Below, one piece after another: positions 22,032-34,313 of a stretch of DNA of 64,000 bases. Under the pieces are notes generated by a model. It saw only the letters and a program-made list of their open reading frames with translations. It was not told the origin of the DNA and did no database searches. Made by a program: the position numbers and the translations under genes. Positions within the stretch are counted from its first letter, which is position 1; each line of letters begins with the position of its first letter. This DNA comes from Xestospongia bergquistia (taxonomy: Eukaryota; Porifera; Demospongiae; Haplosclerida; Petrosiidae): assembly GCA_963965975.1 (NCBI GenBank), contig OZ014425.1, forward strand, positions 4,725,501 to 4,789,500, given 5' to 3'.

Positions 22032-23543
22032 GAGAGAGATAATGCTATCAGATTATCACATTCTTCCTTACTTTTAACATTTTCAATCCTTGCATTAGTC
22101 TTCTAGTGGGACAAGGAATGGAAAGTAGTTCCAGTTTTGTGGCGTCATTCACTGGTAATCGTCGTGACAACCAGTATGATAAATCTAGAAGAGAGAGAGT
22201 ATCAAAGATATTTGAGTTACAAGTTACAACTTACCAGTAATATCAGTAGGCATATGATCTGATCCACTATCATAATTAAGTGTATTCAACTGATGAGCTT
22301 TGAGGACTTGCTCTCTTAAATAATCCTAGAACAAAATAATACATTATAGAAAACCAATAGTTAGTCTCAGACTCAAACCTACATGTCTTGTAAGTCTAGG
22401 TCTGAGACTATGATAATGTAGTAAAAATTGTATGTTATATCATTCACTTATTTACATAGTTATATTTCTGTAAGACCCATCCTGGTATTGGACATGATGA
22501 CCGAGATAAGCTAGGTAACTAAAGGGTAACCAGCTTGTTAATTGATAGATTATTATAGGGTTTACCTCAAGTAGTGCTCGACATCTTGTTGCTTGTTGAT
22601 GTGAATGAAGAGTAGCTTCTGGTAACCTAGCAACATGAAGTGATCCCTCACACCCACTGACAAGAGATGGGGGACGTGAGAGGAGCAGAGGAGGATAAGG
22701 AAGTAGATTAACATCGGAAAGGATTTCAACTCGAACATCGATCATCCTAACATAGTATATTATTAGGATATTATTAGGATATCACATACCCATTTACTTT
22801 CTTGTATACTTCCAGCAATCTAAATCGTTGTCTTCCCAAAAACTTCACAATAAATCTCGGTCCATGAAACCATGATCCCTCTTCATCTTCTCGACAGGCG
22901 ATGATATCAGCTGTGGTACCAATCTGTGACAGATCTTCTTGTTTAGGTCTCCGAGGCATGTCCAATATATCAGATTCTCGTAAGTCAGTACATACAGCTA
23001 TTGGTTTGTGAGCTGTAAAGGCACTTCGTAGCATAGATATGGCCTAATTAATTAATTAATAAGGGTGTGGTTATGGTAATGAATAGTTAATTACATGAGG
23101 GTTATAGATGTGCATTGGTAGGGTTTCTCCTGGAAACAGGACATGTTTCGGTATATAGAATAGAGGTAGAGTAGGTGTGGTCTCTTCTTCTTGTACACTA
23201 GCCACACCTTCTTCATTCATCTCTCCCAAATACTATAACAAAAAAAAGATTAGCAAGTCTCCTCCTCTTATGCAAACTAATAGACTTACCAAATGTTGGG
23301 CAGGCAATGATATATCATACTCATGTCCTTTTGTTTGCATTTGAGTATTATCTTCTACTTCTTCATCATCTAGTAATATAATGATATTAGTAGTACATGT
23401 ATGTATGTGTGTGTGTGTGTACCTTCTTCTGACTCATTTGATGAGTAATCTTGATGACGTAACAATTCCTCTTCCTCATCACTATCATTATCACCACCTC
23501 TGCCTCCTCCTCCTCCTCTCCCTAAAACTACTCTAATCATCAT
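21565..23543 (-). CDS. CRBN: Cereblon, multi-exon
   Basis: This encodes the substrate receptor of the CRL4 ubiquitin ligase. Translation probably starts at the tandem ATGs at 23538-23543 and begins with a Gly-rich and acidic stretch. The LON-like domain follows ([20 protein letters not shown], then [14 protein letters not shown]). The C-terminal CULT domain has the first zinc pair in LYCSECN, then [20 protein letters not shown], then [17 protein letters not shown] with the second Cys pair, then HKGWCFEA. The three Trp residues that form the glutarimide (thalidomide) pocket in mammals are present. The protein ends QIT at 21565-21567. The gene is head to head with EEF1AKMT2, 94 bp apart. Exon junctions within the LON region were only partly traced. 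Confidence 0.92.
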
Positions 23544-23637
23544 CTTCAGTTGAGTGTCACTTCTACTTGTTTAGCACTTACTTAGCACCACGCCCTTCTT
23601 TTTAACCCTTTGTTCACACCCACGTGTAAACTGAACT
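23544..23637. promoter_or_regulatory. CRBN/EEF1AKMT2 bidirectional promoter
   Basis: Only 94 bp separate the two divergent start codons. The spacer holds a CACGTG E-box (23621-23626) and a CACGCCC GC-type box, and no TATA box. Shared regulation is inferred from the spacing. Confidence 0.5.
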
Positions 23638-24541
23638 ATGGCAGGCATGGAAGAACTGAACCCTTCACGTTTAGGCACAAAAGAGCAGTAAGTAACGATA
23701 AAGCTTATTAAAATTATAGTACTTTGTCTCCAGCTGGGACGCTGAATATATGAGAGAACTCAAAAATTTCCAAGACTTTGGTGATATAGGAGAAGTTTGG
23801 TAAGTAATCGGGTGTTGTCTGCTTATAATACTCATTTTAAAAACAGGTTTGGATATCAATGTCAAACAAGATTAGCAAACTGGCTTGACAGGTCCTGTGA
23901 TGTTACACATGAGTCTTGTATTGTTGATATTGGATGTGGCAATGGAGCATTACTGGTTGAACTGGTATAACAAACCAGTATAATAACAAGATAATATATT
24001 AGTACATTATATAGGCTAAGAGAGGCTATAAAGAGTTAAATGGCATTGACTATTCATTCAATGCAATTGAGTTAGCTAAGCAAATAGCAGTTAAAGAAGA
24101 AGCAATTATTAATTTTATGGTAAATGAAATACAATAATATATTTTGTTTTTTTATTATTGATAGTTAGGTAATATAGTGGATGTCAATACTCTTCAAATC
24201 TTTAAAGATTCTGTTGATGTATGTCTTGATAAAGGAACATATGATGCTATTAGTTTGGATCCAGATGATGCCAAAATAAAGAGAAAATATTATCAAAAGT
24301 CAGTTCTCTCTCTCTTAAAATCTGAAGGATTACTACTGTTAGCATCTTGTAACTGGACTGAGGATGAACTGAAAGTCCAGTTCAATAACGGTATGCTATA
24401 TAGAGCAACACCTCTATTCAATTAATTTCTTTAGGATTCGTTTCCATAGATACTATCCCCTCTCCTTTGTTTCATTTTGGTGGTAAAGTAGGACAAACAG
24501 TATCAACAGTAGTGTTTAAAAAATCGCAAAAATCAAAATAA
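23638..24541 (+). CDS. EEF1AKMT2: EEF1A lysine methyltransferase 2 (METTL10), multi-exon
   Basis: A seven-beta-strand SAM-dependent methyltransferase; the mammalian orthologue methylates a lysine of elongation factor 1A. Exons join from ATG 23638 (MAGMEELNPSRLGTKEHWD) through HWDAEYMRELKNFQDFGDIG and WFGYQCQTRLANWL. SAM motif I is CIVDIGCGNGALLVELAKRG, followed by GIDYSFNAIELA, a motif II/III region with VDVCLDKGTYDAISLDPDD, and SVLSLLKSEGLLLLASCNWT. The end is FHFGGKVGQTVSTVVFKKS, with TAA at 24539-24541. Length (about 225 residues) and motif order fit the family. An alternative Met lies three codons downstream. It shares its promoter with cereblon. Confidence 0.92.
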
Positions 24542-24579
24542 TACCTTAACATATTGGTTTCTATTAAACATGATGAATT

Positions 24580-24797
24580 AAACAACTAATAGACTTAATA
24601 TCAATAATAAATTAGTTCTAATTTTACAAAATGTACTATAATCAGTTGGTATTCTTTTGATACCATCTCTAACATATTCTTGTTCAACAATACGGAATCT
24701 CTTATCAACAATAGGAGGAGTAGGTTCCACTTGTTCTTGTTTACTACACTTGTTACCATTATCAAGTCTAATGTGAATAATTTCATGAAGAACTGCG
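24580..24797 (-). pseudogene. Fragment resembling the laminin 3' exon
   Basis: On the minus strand a frame beginning after a CTAG acceptor-like site (about 24797) stays open to a TAA near 24580, giving about 70 residues. Its middle (about 24625-24700) matches the last laminin exon at 25725-25795; compare DKRFRIVEQEYVRDGIKRI with NKRSCIVTQQEYIRDDIKRV. The upstream half (VLHEIIHIRLDNGNKCSKQE) has no counterpart in laminin. It is either a duplicated and fused exon relic or an unannotated terminal exon. Confidence 0.5.
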
Positions 24798-24837
24798 AAC
24801 TAGAAATAAAATATTACATCAACTAAATACAATTATT

Positions 24838-25640
24838 ACCTAACAAATAATTTAGAAGGTCATGTTGTTGATTTTATAGATGCTGACAAGAAACAAGATT
24901 GCTCTCTCCAGGATCTTGTTATAAAAGACCAGATTGAATTGAAGAACAACTGAAAAGGCCAGCTAAGATTAGAAATAGTCCCAGATAAAATTCTACTAAA
25001 TAAAGAACAACATTAAATAATGAAACTACAAATTGTAGAAGTTAGAGATATTGGAAGGAACTTGGACTATTGTGAAAGAGTAACTACCTCTGTGAGTCTA
25101 TGTAAACCATTTTTTGGAGGTTGGACTGCATCTGGTGAGTATTAATAGACAACAAATATAGAAGTTACAGATACTTTGAGCATTCTAATGAAATGAAATA
25201 TGAATACATATAGGGGAATGAGAATAAATGAATAGATACATGAATGTACAGCTGAATGCAAAAGTGAATTGATAAATTGATATCCAAATGTATGAATTAA
25301 CAGAAATTGGATGGAGTTGAGTTGATCAATATATGAAGTTAGTATAAACATATTACCACATCAGTGAGTGTGTTATGATAGTATATATATACATAATATA
25401 TATATATATATATATATATATTATGTATATATATATATTGTTAATAATCTAATAATATTATAACTGATATTTAATGTAGTGTTAAAGATCTTAAATGTTT
25501 AAAATTGTTTGTATTTTTGAAATACAATACTAAACAATTATTTATCTCAAAACTATTAAACAAGATTTTTAGTGTTTTAAGTAAAACAATAACTATTGTA
25601 ATTAAACTTAATAACTAGTTTATTAATTAAACTTCATAAA
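24838..25640. other. Spacer with exon-like relics and an AT palindrome
   Basis: About 800 bp lies before the laminin stop. On the plus strand two short open segments look exon-like: about 24848-24952 (GHVVDFIDADKKQDCSLQDL then a stop) and about 25033-25133 (VRDIGRNLDYCERVTTSVSL, ending at a GTGAGT donor). They do not join into a product that I recognise. A long TA-rich palindrome sits at about 25383-25437. The rest is AT-rich with nothing further seen. Confidence 0.45.
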
Positions 25641-26525
25641 CTAGCTTGTTGTTGTTGTCTTCATGCAGATTGTATTACGAGCTATTTCCCCCTCAATTCT
25701 GTTATGTAGTGACTCTAATTCAGCTGCTACTCTTTTGATGTCATCTCTAATATATTCTTGTTGTGTAACAATACAGGATCTCTTATTTTGAAGATCTATG
25801 GATAAATGAATAGATGAATGAATAAATGGATGGATGGATATATATTTTATTTACTTCTGGCATGTAGCAGCTGTTGGTGAGCTCTTTTTCGAAGTTCTAT
25901 CATTCTCTCTTGCAATATTTGTGTATTTTTAAGTCCTTCATTAGCAACAACTTGTTTCTCATTAGTTGTATTTTTGAGATTAAGTAATTTTAATTGACTC
26001 TCATTTGATTTCTAATATAATTATAATAAGAAAATGAGATTTATTTGTCTATCAATCCACCATTGAGTCCATCCATCCATCATTGAGTCCACCCATCCAT
26101 CATCGAGTCCATCCATCCATCATTGAGTCCACTTATCCATTTTAAAGTACCTGTTCTATTTGTGAAATTTCTTTTGAGGTTTGGTTAGTCAAGTTTTTAA
26201 CAATTTCCAATTTTTCTCTGTTCCTTTTAAAAAGTGACTTTGTTTGAAATAAAGAATCATTCAATGTATTAATTCTCTTAGACAAATTATCTATTATATC
26301 TTCAGCTGAATCTAGTAACCCTCTTGCCTGCAATATTACAACATGCCCTCAATAAAAAAGTAGATATAATTGTGCACTTTACTTTAGTAATAACACTTTC
26401 TGTGTTGTCAGCATTCAGCTGTGTTTGATTCAATTGTGTATTAGCTGTAGTTATGTTCAACTGGAGTACTCTTAATTCTGAGGCCAATCTTCTAGCATTA
26501 CTAAGAATAGTAGTAGCTGTCTTAC

Positions 26526-26558
<33 letters not shown>

Positions 26559-29500
26559 AAGAGAAAGAAAGAGAGAGATTATGTTTATTTTATTCAAATA
26601 AGTACATACTTGGCTGCTATAGAGATATTCAATGCTCTTTGTGCCCTAGCCTCTAAATCACTACCAATTTCTAAAGTTGGAAACTTCATTATCGTCTCGT
26701 TAATCTTTATTAATAATTCAAGAACCTACCAAGAAAAAACCTCTAAATTTGTACATCCATTTCTAAACCTCGTACCTCTTCTGGCGTTCTGCTCAATTGA
26801 AAGGACTCTGTCTCCTCAATGAGTTGTTCAATAATAGTAATATTAGGTAAACTACTATTGAACACACTCCATACATCAACAGTAAATGAATGAATTGATT
26901 GTATCAGTTCACTTATATTCTTTCTAACTCTCTCAGCTAACAGCTGGGCTTCTCCTGCATCCAATTTAGCTATTACAGATGTCATATTAGCCTCTTGTAG
27001 TGTGGTCATTTCACTCTGAAGTGCCTTCTGAAATTCTTTAGCTAAATCCAAAGCCTCAGAACTCAAATTAGCTGCTCTCATCACATCACTAACACTTCCA
27101 TTGCAAGTACCTTCACCTCCACATGTTTTACACCCAATCCCTCCACAATTACCTTTGCAACGTTCATTGTTGCTATAGCAACCACATAAGCTATCACTCA
27201 TAGCAGGGATAACTTTTCCGCACAACTTTTGATCAGCCTCAATCAACAAATTCTGATAATATCTCGTATAATTTCTTAACGTAGACAGTAACTGTACAAC
27301 CTCTTCACTGATATTTAAAAATTGCTTTTCTTTTATAGCAAAAGTTGCCAGATTATCTTCTGATTCATTTAAAGAGGGTATTACAATAACATCAACAGCT
27401 TCTTTAGATTCATCAGATGAATTGACAGCTGCATTAATCCGATTGACATAATCACTAAAATCAACTAGTTCAATAATATCAGCTTCATGTGTTATATTTC
27501 TTAACAGAATCATTAGTGTCTGTAAATCTGAGATGATTTGATGTAGTTGCCTTAATTGTGTGTTAGCGGTTCTGTTGGTAATTTGCAACTCTTGTTCAAT
27601 TTTACTTGCACGGAATAGAATATTTCTAATAACATCTATAAAGTTTGTTATATCGATATGAGTATCCTGTATGTCTCGTAATAACAACTCTATTTCACTA
27701 GCATTTAACAGAGTCTCAATTTCCATTAGAAGATCCAATATAGGTTGGATAAGTGCTCGACCATTTGGATGTTCAGTGTATGACACATTTGTTACATTAA
27801 GTGATGTCACCATGGTAACATAGTGAGATACATTTTTCCCAAGAAAATAAATGGGTTCTGTCCATTGTGTTGAACATTCATCACATCGCTCACAAAAGGG
27901 GAGGATCCCTGTTGTTCCAGTTGCTAGGCAACGGTTGCATTTATCTCCTATTACTCCTTCTCTACAGCTACATACACCAGTGGATTTATTACAGACAGGA
28001 GACATGGAAGAATCAATAGAACAGCCACAAGCTAGAAGGAAGAAGGCATTAATAGTTGATATTTGACTATCCCTTAGTAGTGAATATGGAGCTGAGACCC
28101 TCTAGTATTGAATGTAATAGTGTTGAGACCCTTACCAATGCATATTCCATCTCCTCTATTCCAGTAGCCATCTTTACACTGTGCACACCTTCGTCCATCA
28201 TAGCCTTCTCTACAATTACACTGTCCTGTAAGCTATAGTGAAAGAAACAGATCATTAAAACAGTTGCTATGCAACAATACCATTACCTCATTACAAATAC
28301 TACTGTTAGACCCAATACTAGAACAATCACAGTCCATACACACCTCTCCGCTATCAACATTCCAGTAACCATGACTACAACGATCACATTTTTTTCCTTC
28401 AACATTGTCCTTACAAACACATTGTCCTGTAGTTAAGTGACAATATGTATTTGGTAATGTTCCATTTAAATAGCAGCTGCAACCTACAAATACCAAATAT
28501 CTGACATCACTGTCACATACATATATAGCCTTACTTTGACAGTCATGTGCTAAAGCATTGCCATAGTAACCAAGCTGACAATATTCACAGTTCTCACCCA
28601 CATACCTTTCGGCACACAAACATTGTCCCGTGATCATGTCACATGTGTTGATGCCACTAAGAGAATTGTTATTACATGTACACATACGACATGTACCATT
28701 TTCATAGGTTGGGTTGCCATGGAAATCACTATCACATTGTTCGCATTGATTTCCAATGAATCCATTACGACAATCACAAATAACATGTTCACCACTATTA
28801 TCTAAATAACATGTCTTGGCAAACTGGTTTTGAGAACCAGGTCCTCCAGGACATTGACAAGGTAAGCATTGGAAAGTGGTTTGATTTTGATAATACCCCT
28901 CAGCACAATTTTGACAATGGGTCCCAGCACTATTATTAGCACAGTTTATACATATGCTACTAACTGGATCACACATGTTTGTGAGGCCATAACAATAACA
29001 TCGAACACATGCTGAAAATTCTCCTCCATATGAGGGGTCTTGTGTATACATCTCAGAACAATAATGACATCGTTCCCCAGAGCGTTCAACTGGACAAATA
29101 CAGTTCTCACCAACTGGTGCAGATTGTAGAGGAGTAATGACATTAGAATGGGTGTGGTTTTTGGTTGCATATGGAAGTTTGACATAAGTCAGATTGAAGT
29201 ATCGATTATCCATAGATACGTCCTGGTAATAACACAGGTCATAAAGTAACAGTCAACATCTGTCCATATATCCATCTGTTGATCCATACATTGATCCATT
29301 CATCCATTCATTTATCTGTCCATCCATCCATTCATCAATAAATGTATCCATTTACTTACTGATCCAAAAGTCACCACTATTTTCATTGACGTCAAATTAG
29401 ACAATGCCATCCTAACATCATCTTCAAATGCAGTCTTAGAAAAGAATAGCTCCTCAGTAAATCCTTCTGCTGTCATGGCAACCTAATACAATACACAAAG

Positions 29501-32500
29501 TATCTGTACAATGTACATTAATAAATTAATACCTTCTGATTAATACCAGATGTATTAAGTATTTTCCTAAGTCTTTGGCGGAGACGACCTGGCTTACCAA
29601 TAAATTCAAAGTACATGCTGTTGCTATGGTGATAGGGAATCATTATTGTGAAGGAGAGATAAAGACTATAAGCTGTTCGCTTGTCTTGCAGGTATGATGT
29701 GGGGAAGTAGAGACGTAGAGACTGGGCGGAGTCTACAGCTTTAACAACTAATCCATTACTAAAAAAGAAAATAAAAAATATATTATTAATTGAACTCTTT
29801 CAGTAAAAGTAGATAAAATTTGACAATGTAAATTACTCACTTGAAGGATATCTCTGCATTGGCACGCCACTCCTGTATACTTGACTCATTCTCAAACTCA
29901 GTCAAAGACTCAGCCCAGTACCATCCAGGCTCAGACTCGCACTGACTTGAGTATCCATTGCAGTAACATGGAATACAATGGAAGGCACCATCTCTGACTG
30001 GTCCCAATGTACCATCTGGACAACGATTGCATTTATTGCCTTCAACTTTTGGCAAACAATCACACTTTCCAGTATCTCTATCACAAGTTGAAGGATCTTT
30101 ACTTCCATGTGGGTCACAACCACAAGGGGTACATCCTTCATCCGAGAGAGAGTGGTACCCATTGAGACATTGATCACATTTGATTCCACCCACTCCTGGT
30201 TTACACACACATCTACCATCTTCATGACACACTCCATGGGACCCCATAACATGACAATCACATGACACGCATGTGGTACTGTTATGATATTGGTCAAATG
30301 GACAACAGGTGTTATCAGAAGGTTGACAAGGACATCGACCAGTATATATTTCACATGATGGACAGGAGCAAGCTATGATAAGGAATAAATGGGTACATGA
30401 AATATGAATATATCTACAAAATGGACAGATAAATAAGAGTGATAGATGAATGCAATATAATCAATGGACATGTATGAATTACCTTGACATCCTTGTGGGT
30501 TAGCAGCAGACAAGTTATAAAATCCTGATTTACATGTTTGACATTGATCTCCTTCAACATTAGGTAGACACTCACAAGTCCCATTCTCACTGGAACATGT
30601 TGTGTTAGTTAAGATGCCAGCTGGATTACACTGGCACTCTAAGATCATTAAAATACAATAAAAGTAAAAAATGTTTATTATTTGGAGTATTACTCACCTT
30701 TACAAATATTGGCATGAGACATGCTTGCATTTCTATTACGAGTGTGTCCAGGAGAGCATTTATCACAGTTAGTACCAGCTGTGTTGTCCTGACAATCTTC
30801 ACAGATCCCTTCTTTAATAGTTGAGTCATAACGACAAGTATTGGAATGATTGTAACATTTACATTCTAAATTAAGAAATTGATGATTATTTATTGATACT
30901 AAGACCCTATCTACCTTGACAACCAGTAAACATAGGATCAAATCCACTTCTCCAGGGAGCATTATTAAAGTTAGGTAAACAATTTTCACAATGTTCTCCA
31001 GCTGTGTTGTTAGCACACCTACATACAGATGGTACCTGCAGAAGACATATATACAATGACGTCATCCCATGTTTACTCATATCATTAAATGCTCTGTTTG
31101 GTCAACAATGTAATGATTGTAATATAATGCACATTTTTGAACTTAAATTTGTCAGGAGCAATCTGCTCTTACAAAATATGACATAACAACACTCAACAAC
31201 AAACACCTGCTCATATATGCAATAATATCAATTAATATCAAATATCACATGATTCATTTGAACGAATTCTTTAATATCATATGTTAATATACATTAACAC
31301 ATATATGGGTGCTATTATGTACATAAAAAATGTGATGTCAGTCTTCCCATGACAACAGTAACAGATATCTAAGGCAACAATAACTATGGTAACAATATAA
31401 TATACTGTAATCAAAAAGGATCATCTATACCCTTTGAAGTCACAGCTCTAGTTAAAAACGTTTATATGATGATTATGTAATAGGACGTAAACTGTTTTCA
31501 TTATAAGACTATTTTATTACAATTAAATTACTTACAGACTAATCTGTTTATAGGACACTCCAAAACACATCAATACGTTTATCTCACGGAATGTATTTGT
31601 CATGACAACGTCAAATAAGTATCTACGTTACTAACAAATGATATGCTAAGTAGCCGATACAACCTAGCTACGCATAGCAACAGTATGTATCTAATTAAAG
31701 TCATATATGTCAATTAGCTTTACGATCTACATAATTCTCAATATGTTAATCAGGTCATCATGGAATGGTCATACCTGTCATTACTTCAATACATATATTT
31801 TAGTATTTACAAAATAATAAATTAGTATAAATTTATTTTTAAAGACAAAATTGCTGTTCTACAAGAAATCATTAAATATATGATCACTAACCATATTATA
31901 TGTGTTTGCTTCTTCTTCAGTGAAATCACAGGTGGTCTCATGGCCATTACAAAAACACCATCCAAAAACATTGAGATTATATATTGCATAAAACTGTCTC
32001 ACAGCTGTCTGAGGATCAGAAGGATCATTGCCAGGGAGATGATGAAATCTTAATAGACGCATTCGTAGATTAGTGAGTGTGATATTATCTAAGTAGGCAG
32101 AATCAGACAAATCTGGTTGTGTTGTACTAGTCGATGTCTGGTACACAACCTGGGATAAGAAGAGATGTTGCAGCTGTGCATATATAGTTGGACAGTTTTA
32201 ATTATTGTACATTAGCAAATAATTCTAAATTCATTAACTAATGAGGAACAGACACCACAACTAGCATTAATGAAATCAACCTCAAAAATTCAATGGACAC
32301 AAACTCTAGGCCACTTGAATCTTACCTCACCAGCTGAGGGTTGTGAATATTTTGATGTACATGACACACTTGAAGACATAGTGCTATTGAATTCGTCAGG
32401 GAGACCAAAATCACCTTCGCAGTCAGTGGAATAGTATTGTATTGGTTTATATGTTGTTCCATAGTCTAAAGATTTTTCAATGATCATAGCAGCTGGACGC

Positions 32501-32934
32501 CATGATTTGAAAGAAATAATAATATGAGTGAAGAAAAAAGTGGCTCCAAAATCATTGTTTATGATCACATAAGACATGTTGGTCTCTGATTGCCACCATG
32601 TCCTATCATATGGAGAATGAACTGAATCTCCAGCATCTGTCATTAAATATGAAGGATGAGCCAACCAATTAACACTATTGTCACATATTCCACAAGTCTC
32701 TGTGGGCTCCGGAGAACAATATTGTTCCTGATTCTCTAATCCACATGTTGAGGAAGACTTGATTGGTCTACCAATAGCTATATTTCCAACATGAGGAATA
32801 TATCTCAATCCTATGATATTATATAAGATAATTCATGAATTAAAAATTTTACTAAAATTACCTCCAAAATGAGCACTGCAAATGAAGACAAAATAAGAAG
32901 AAAGCAAGTACACAATTGCAGCAACATTCTCCAT
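25641..32934 (-). CDS. LAMC-like: Laminin gamma-type chain, multi-exon
   Basis: A secreted basement-membrane chain. The signal-peptide exon starts at 32934 (MENVAAIVYLLSSYFVFICS). An LN domain follows (about 31860-32870; FGATFFFTHIIISFKSWRPA, Cys pattern of LN). Next come laminin-EGF repeats (about 29900-31036), an L4/IV-A domain interrupting an LE repeat (about 29380-29910; TAYSLYLSFTIMIPYHHSNS), more LE repeats (28070-29210, 27800-28005), then a long coiled coil (25640-27780) ending with a Cys near the C-terminus (NTICMKTTTTS; TAG at 25641-25643). LN + LE + L4 + coiled coil with no LG domains is the gamma-chain plan. A Cys-rich cluster inside the coil (about 27085-27225) interrupts the heptads. 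The 0.8-kb intron at about 31037-31858 shows no features. It is head to head with MED20. Confidence 0.87.
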
Positions 32935-33152
32935 ATTGGCATAAGCTCAAAATCTGATAAGTGTTTATCACTACTTTCCTCTTCAGTGGTTAAGCCCAGA
33001 AACCTGTAAAGTAGGTTTAAACCACACTAAAGAAGAATGGAGAACGGCGCAATGCGCCTATAATTCATAAAGTACGCGACTTATGGCACGTGTGGTTAAC
33101 ATTTAACCTGTAGGGAACGAGTTAAATTTAATTTATTAATTTAATTGTTATT
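32935..33152. promoter_or_regulatory. Laminin gamma/MED20 bidirectional promoter
   Basis: A 218-bp spacer between divergent start codons. It holds a CACGTG E-box at 33087-33092 and a near-palindromic GGCGCAATGCGCC at about 33047-33059. No TATA box is obvious on the laminin side; AT-rich DNA precedes MED20. Confidence 0.4.
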
Positions 33153-34180
33153 ATGGGAGTTTGTTGGTAAGTATAAAGTATTATCTTTGATATTACTGAT
33201 ATGGTATCTATTACAAATATAGTATAGTCCAATGGGCCTATCCTGATAGTCTTAACACCAGCCAGGCATTAGAAACGCTTCAAAAACGACTTGAACTACT
33301 AGGTAGTACCACTCTGGGAAGTTGGACTGTTGACTGTGAGGTTTTACAATCTACAGCAGCTGCTGGTAAATCTAGACTACATTATATAACAATAATTAGA
33401 TTACAGTAACAATTGTCTAACACACTTGCCAAATGATGTTTGAATTATATCAACATTGTTGTAACACGTGTTTACAATTACAATTTTTCTCAGTAAAAGA
33501 ATTTAATATTTCTATCGGATGTATATTTAGAGATGTAGATGCTCAATAGAATGTTATTATTATAGTTACATTCTGTTTTTAGTTGCTAGTACACAAGGCA
33601 AGAACGTCTACTTCATACACAGCACTGAGTATCCAAGGAGTACATTTACCGTGGTGGATCCCTCTTACCTCTGTCTTGTAGCAGACAACACTTTAGATAC
33701 CATTTTTACACACTTGAAGCCTTTCTATACTCCTCGTAAACCTCTTAAAGTAGAAGCTAGAGGTTTCCGACATGAAGTCAAAGGAAATTACATTGTTAAA
33801 TTTGCATCAGTGACTTTTAGCAACACAAGCAAAGCTATCATTGTGGAGGTATGTATGCAGCTGGACTTATTGAATATCATTTAAGTGGTCTTACAAGTTT
33901 TACAAACAGGTTTATAACATTTAAGTTGATTACTGTCTTAATAAAATTAGTCTTCTAAAACTTTTTTTTTGTTATACAGGTTGAGGACAAGGACGATTGT
34001 ACAGTTAGAACAGCATGGGAACCACTCACAGAACTTACCAAATCATTGCTACACACATCAGTACATATTATGGTACCAGATCATGTCCAGAAGTCACTGG
34101 ATGGTCGGTATACACCAGCAGATAGCATGGTTCAATATGCACAAATATTTAATCAGATCAGAAAGGCAGGAGGAAAATAA
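33153..34180 (+). CDS. MED20: Mediator subunit 20, multi-exon
   Basis: A head-module subunit of the Mediator complex, acting with RNA polymerase II in the nucleus. A tiny first exon gives MGVC, followed by QWAYPDSLNTSQALETLQKR, a Trp/Cys segment GSWTVDCEVLQS, an exon with KNVYFIHSTEYPRSTFTVVD and THLKPFYTPRKPLKVEARGF, and the last exon with VEDKDDCTVRTAWEPLTELT and DGRYTPADSMVQYAQIFNQI. TAA is at 34178-34180. The N-terminal MGV start, the hydrophobic beta core and the C-terminal YTPADSMVQY block match MED20. Length is about 210 residues, as expected. It shares a promoter region with the laminin gene. Confidence 0.9.
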
Positions 34181-34313
34181 ATTAACATAAAATCTTTACT
34201 TGGTATGAATGGTATTAATAAAACTTATCTATGCTGAAAAATGTGGTAATATGATACATGGTCTCTGATTATAGTTTAATTTTTAAATTTAAATATTTAA
34301 AGGAGAAGTAAAT

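Noticed and set aside
22000-22040. GA-rich tract as a CRISPR or regulatory array
   Set aside because: Simple dinucleotide microsatellite in a cereblon intron with no spacer structure.
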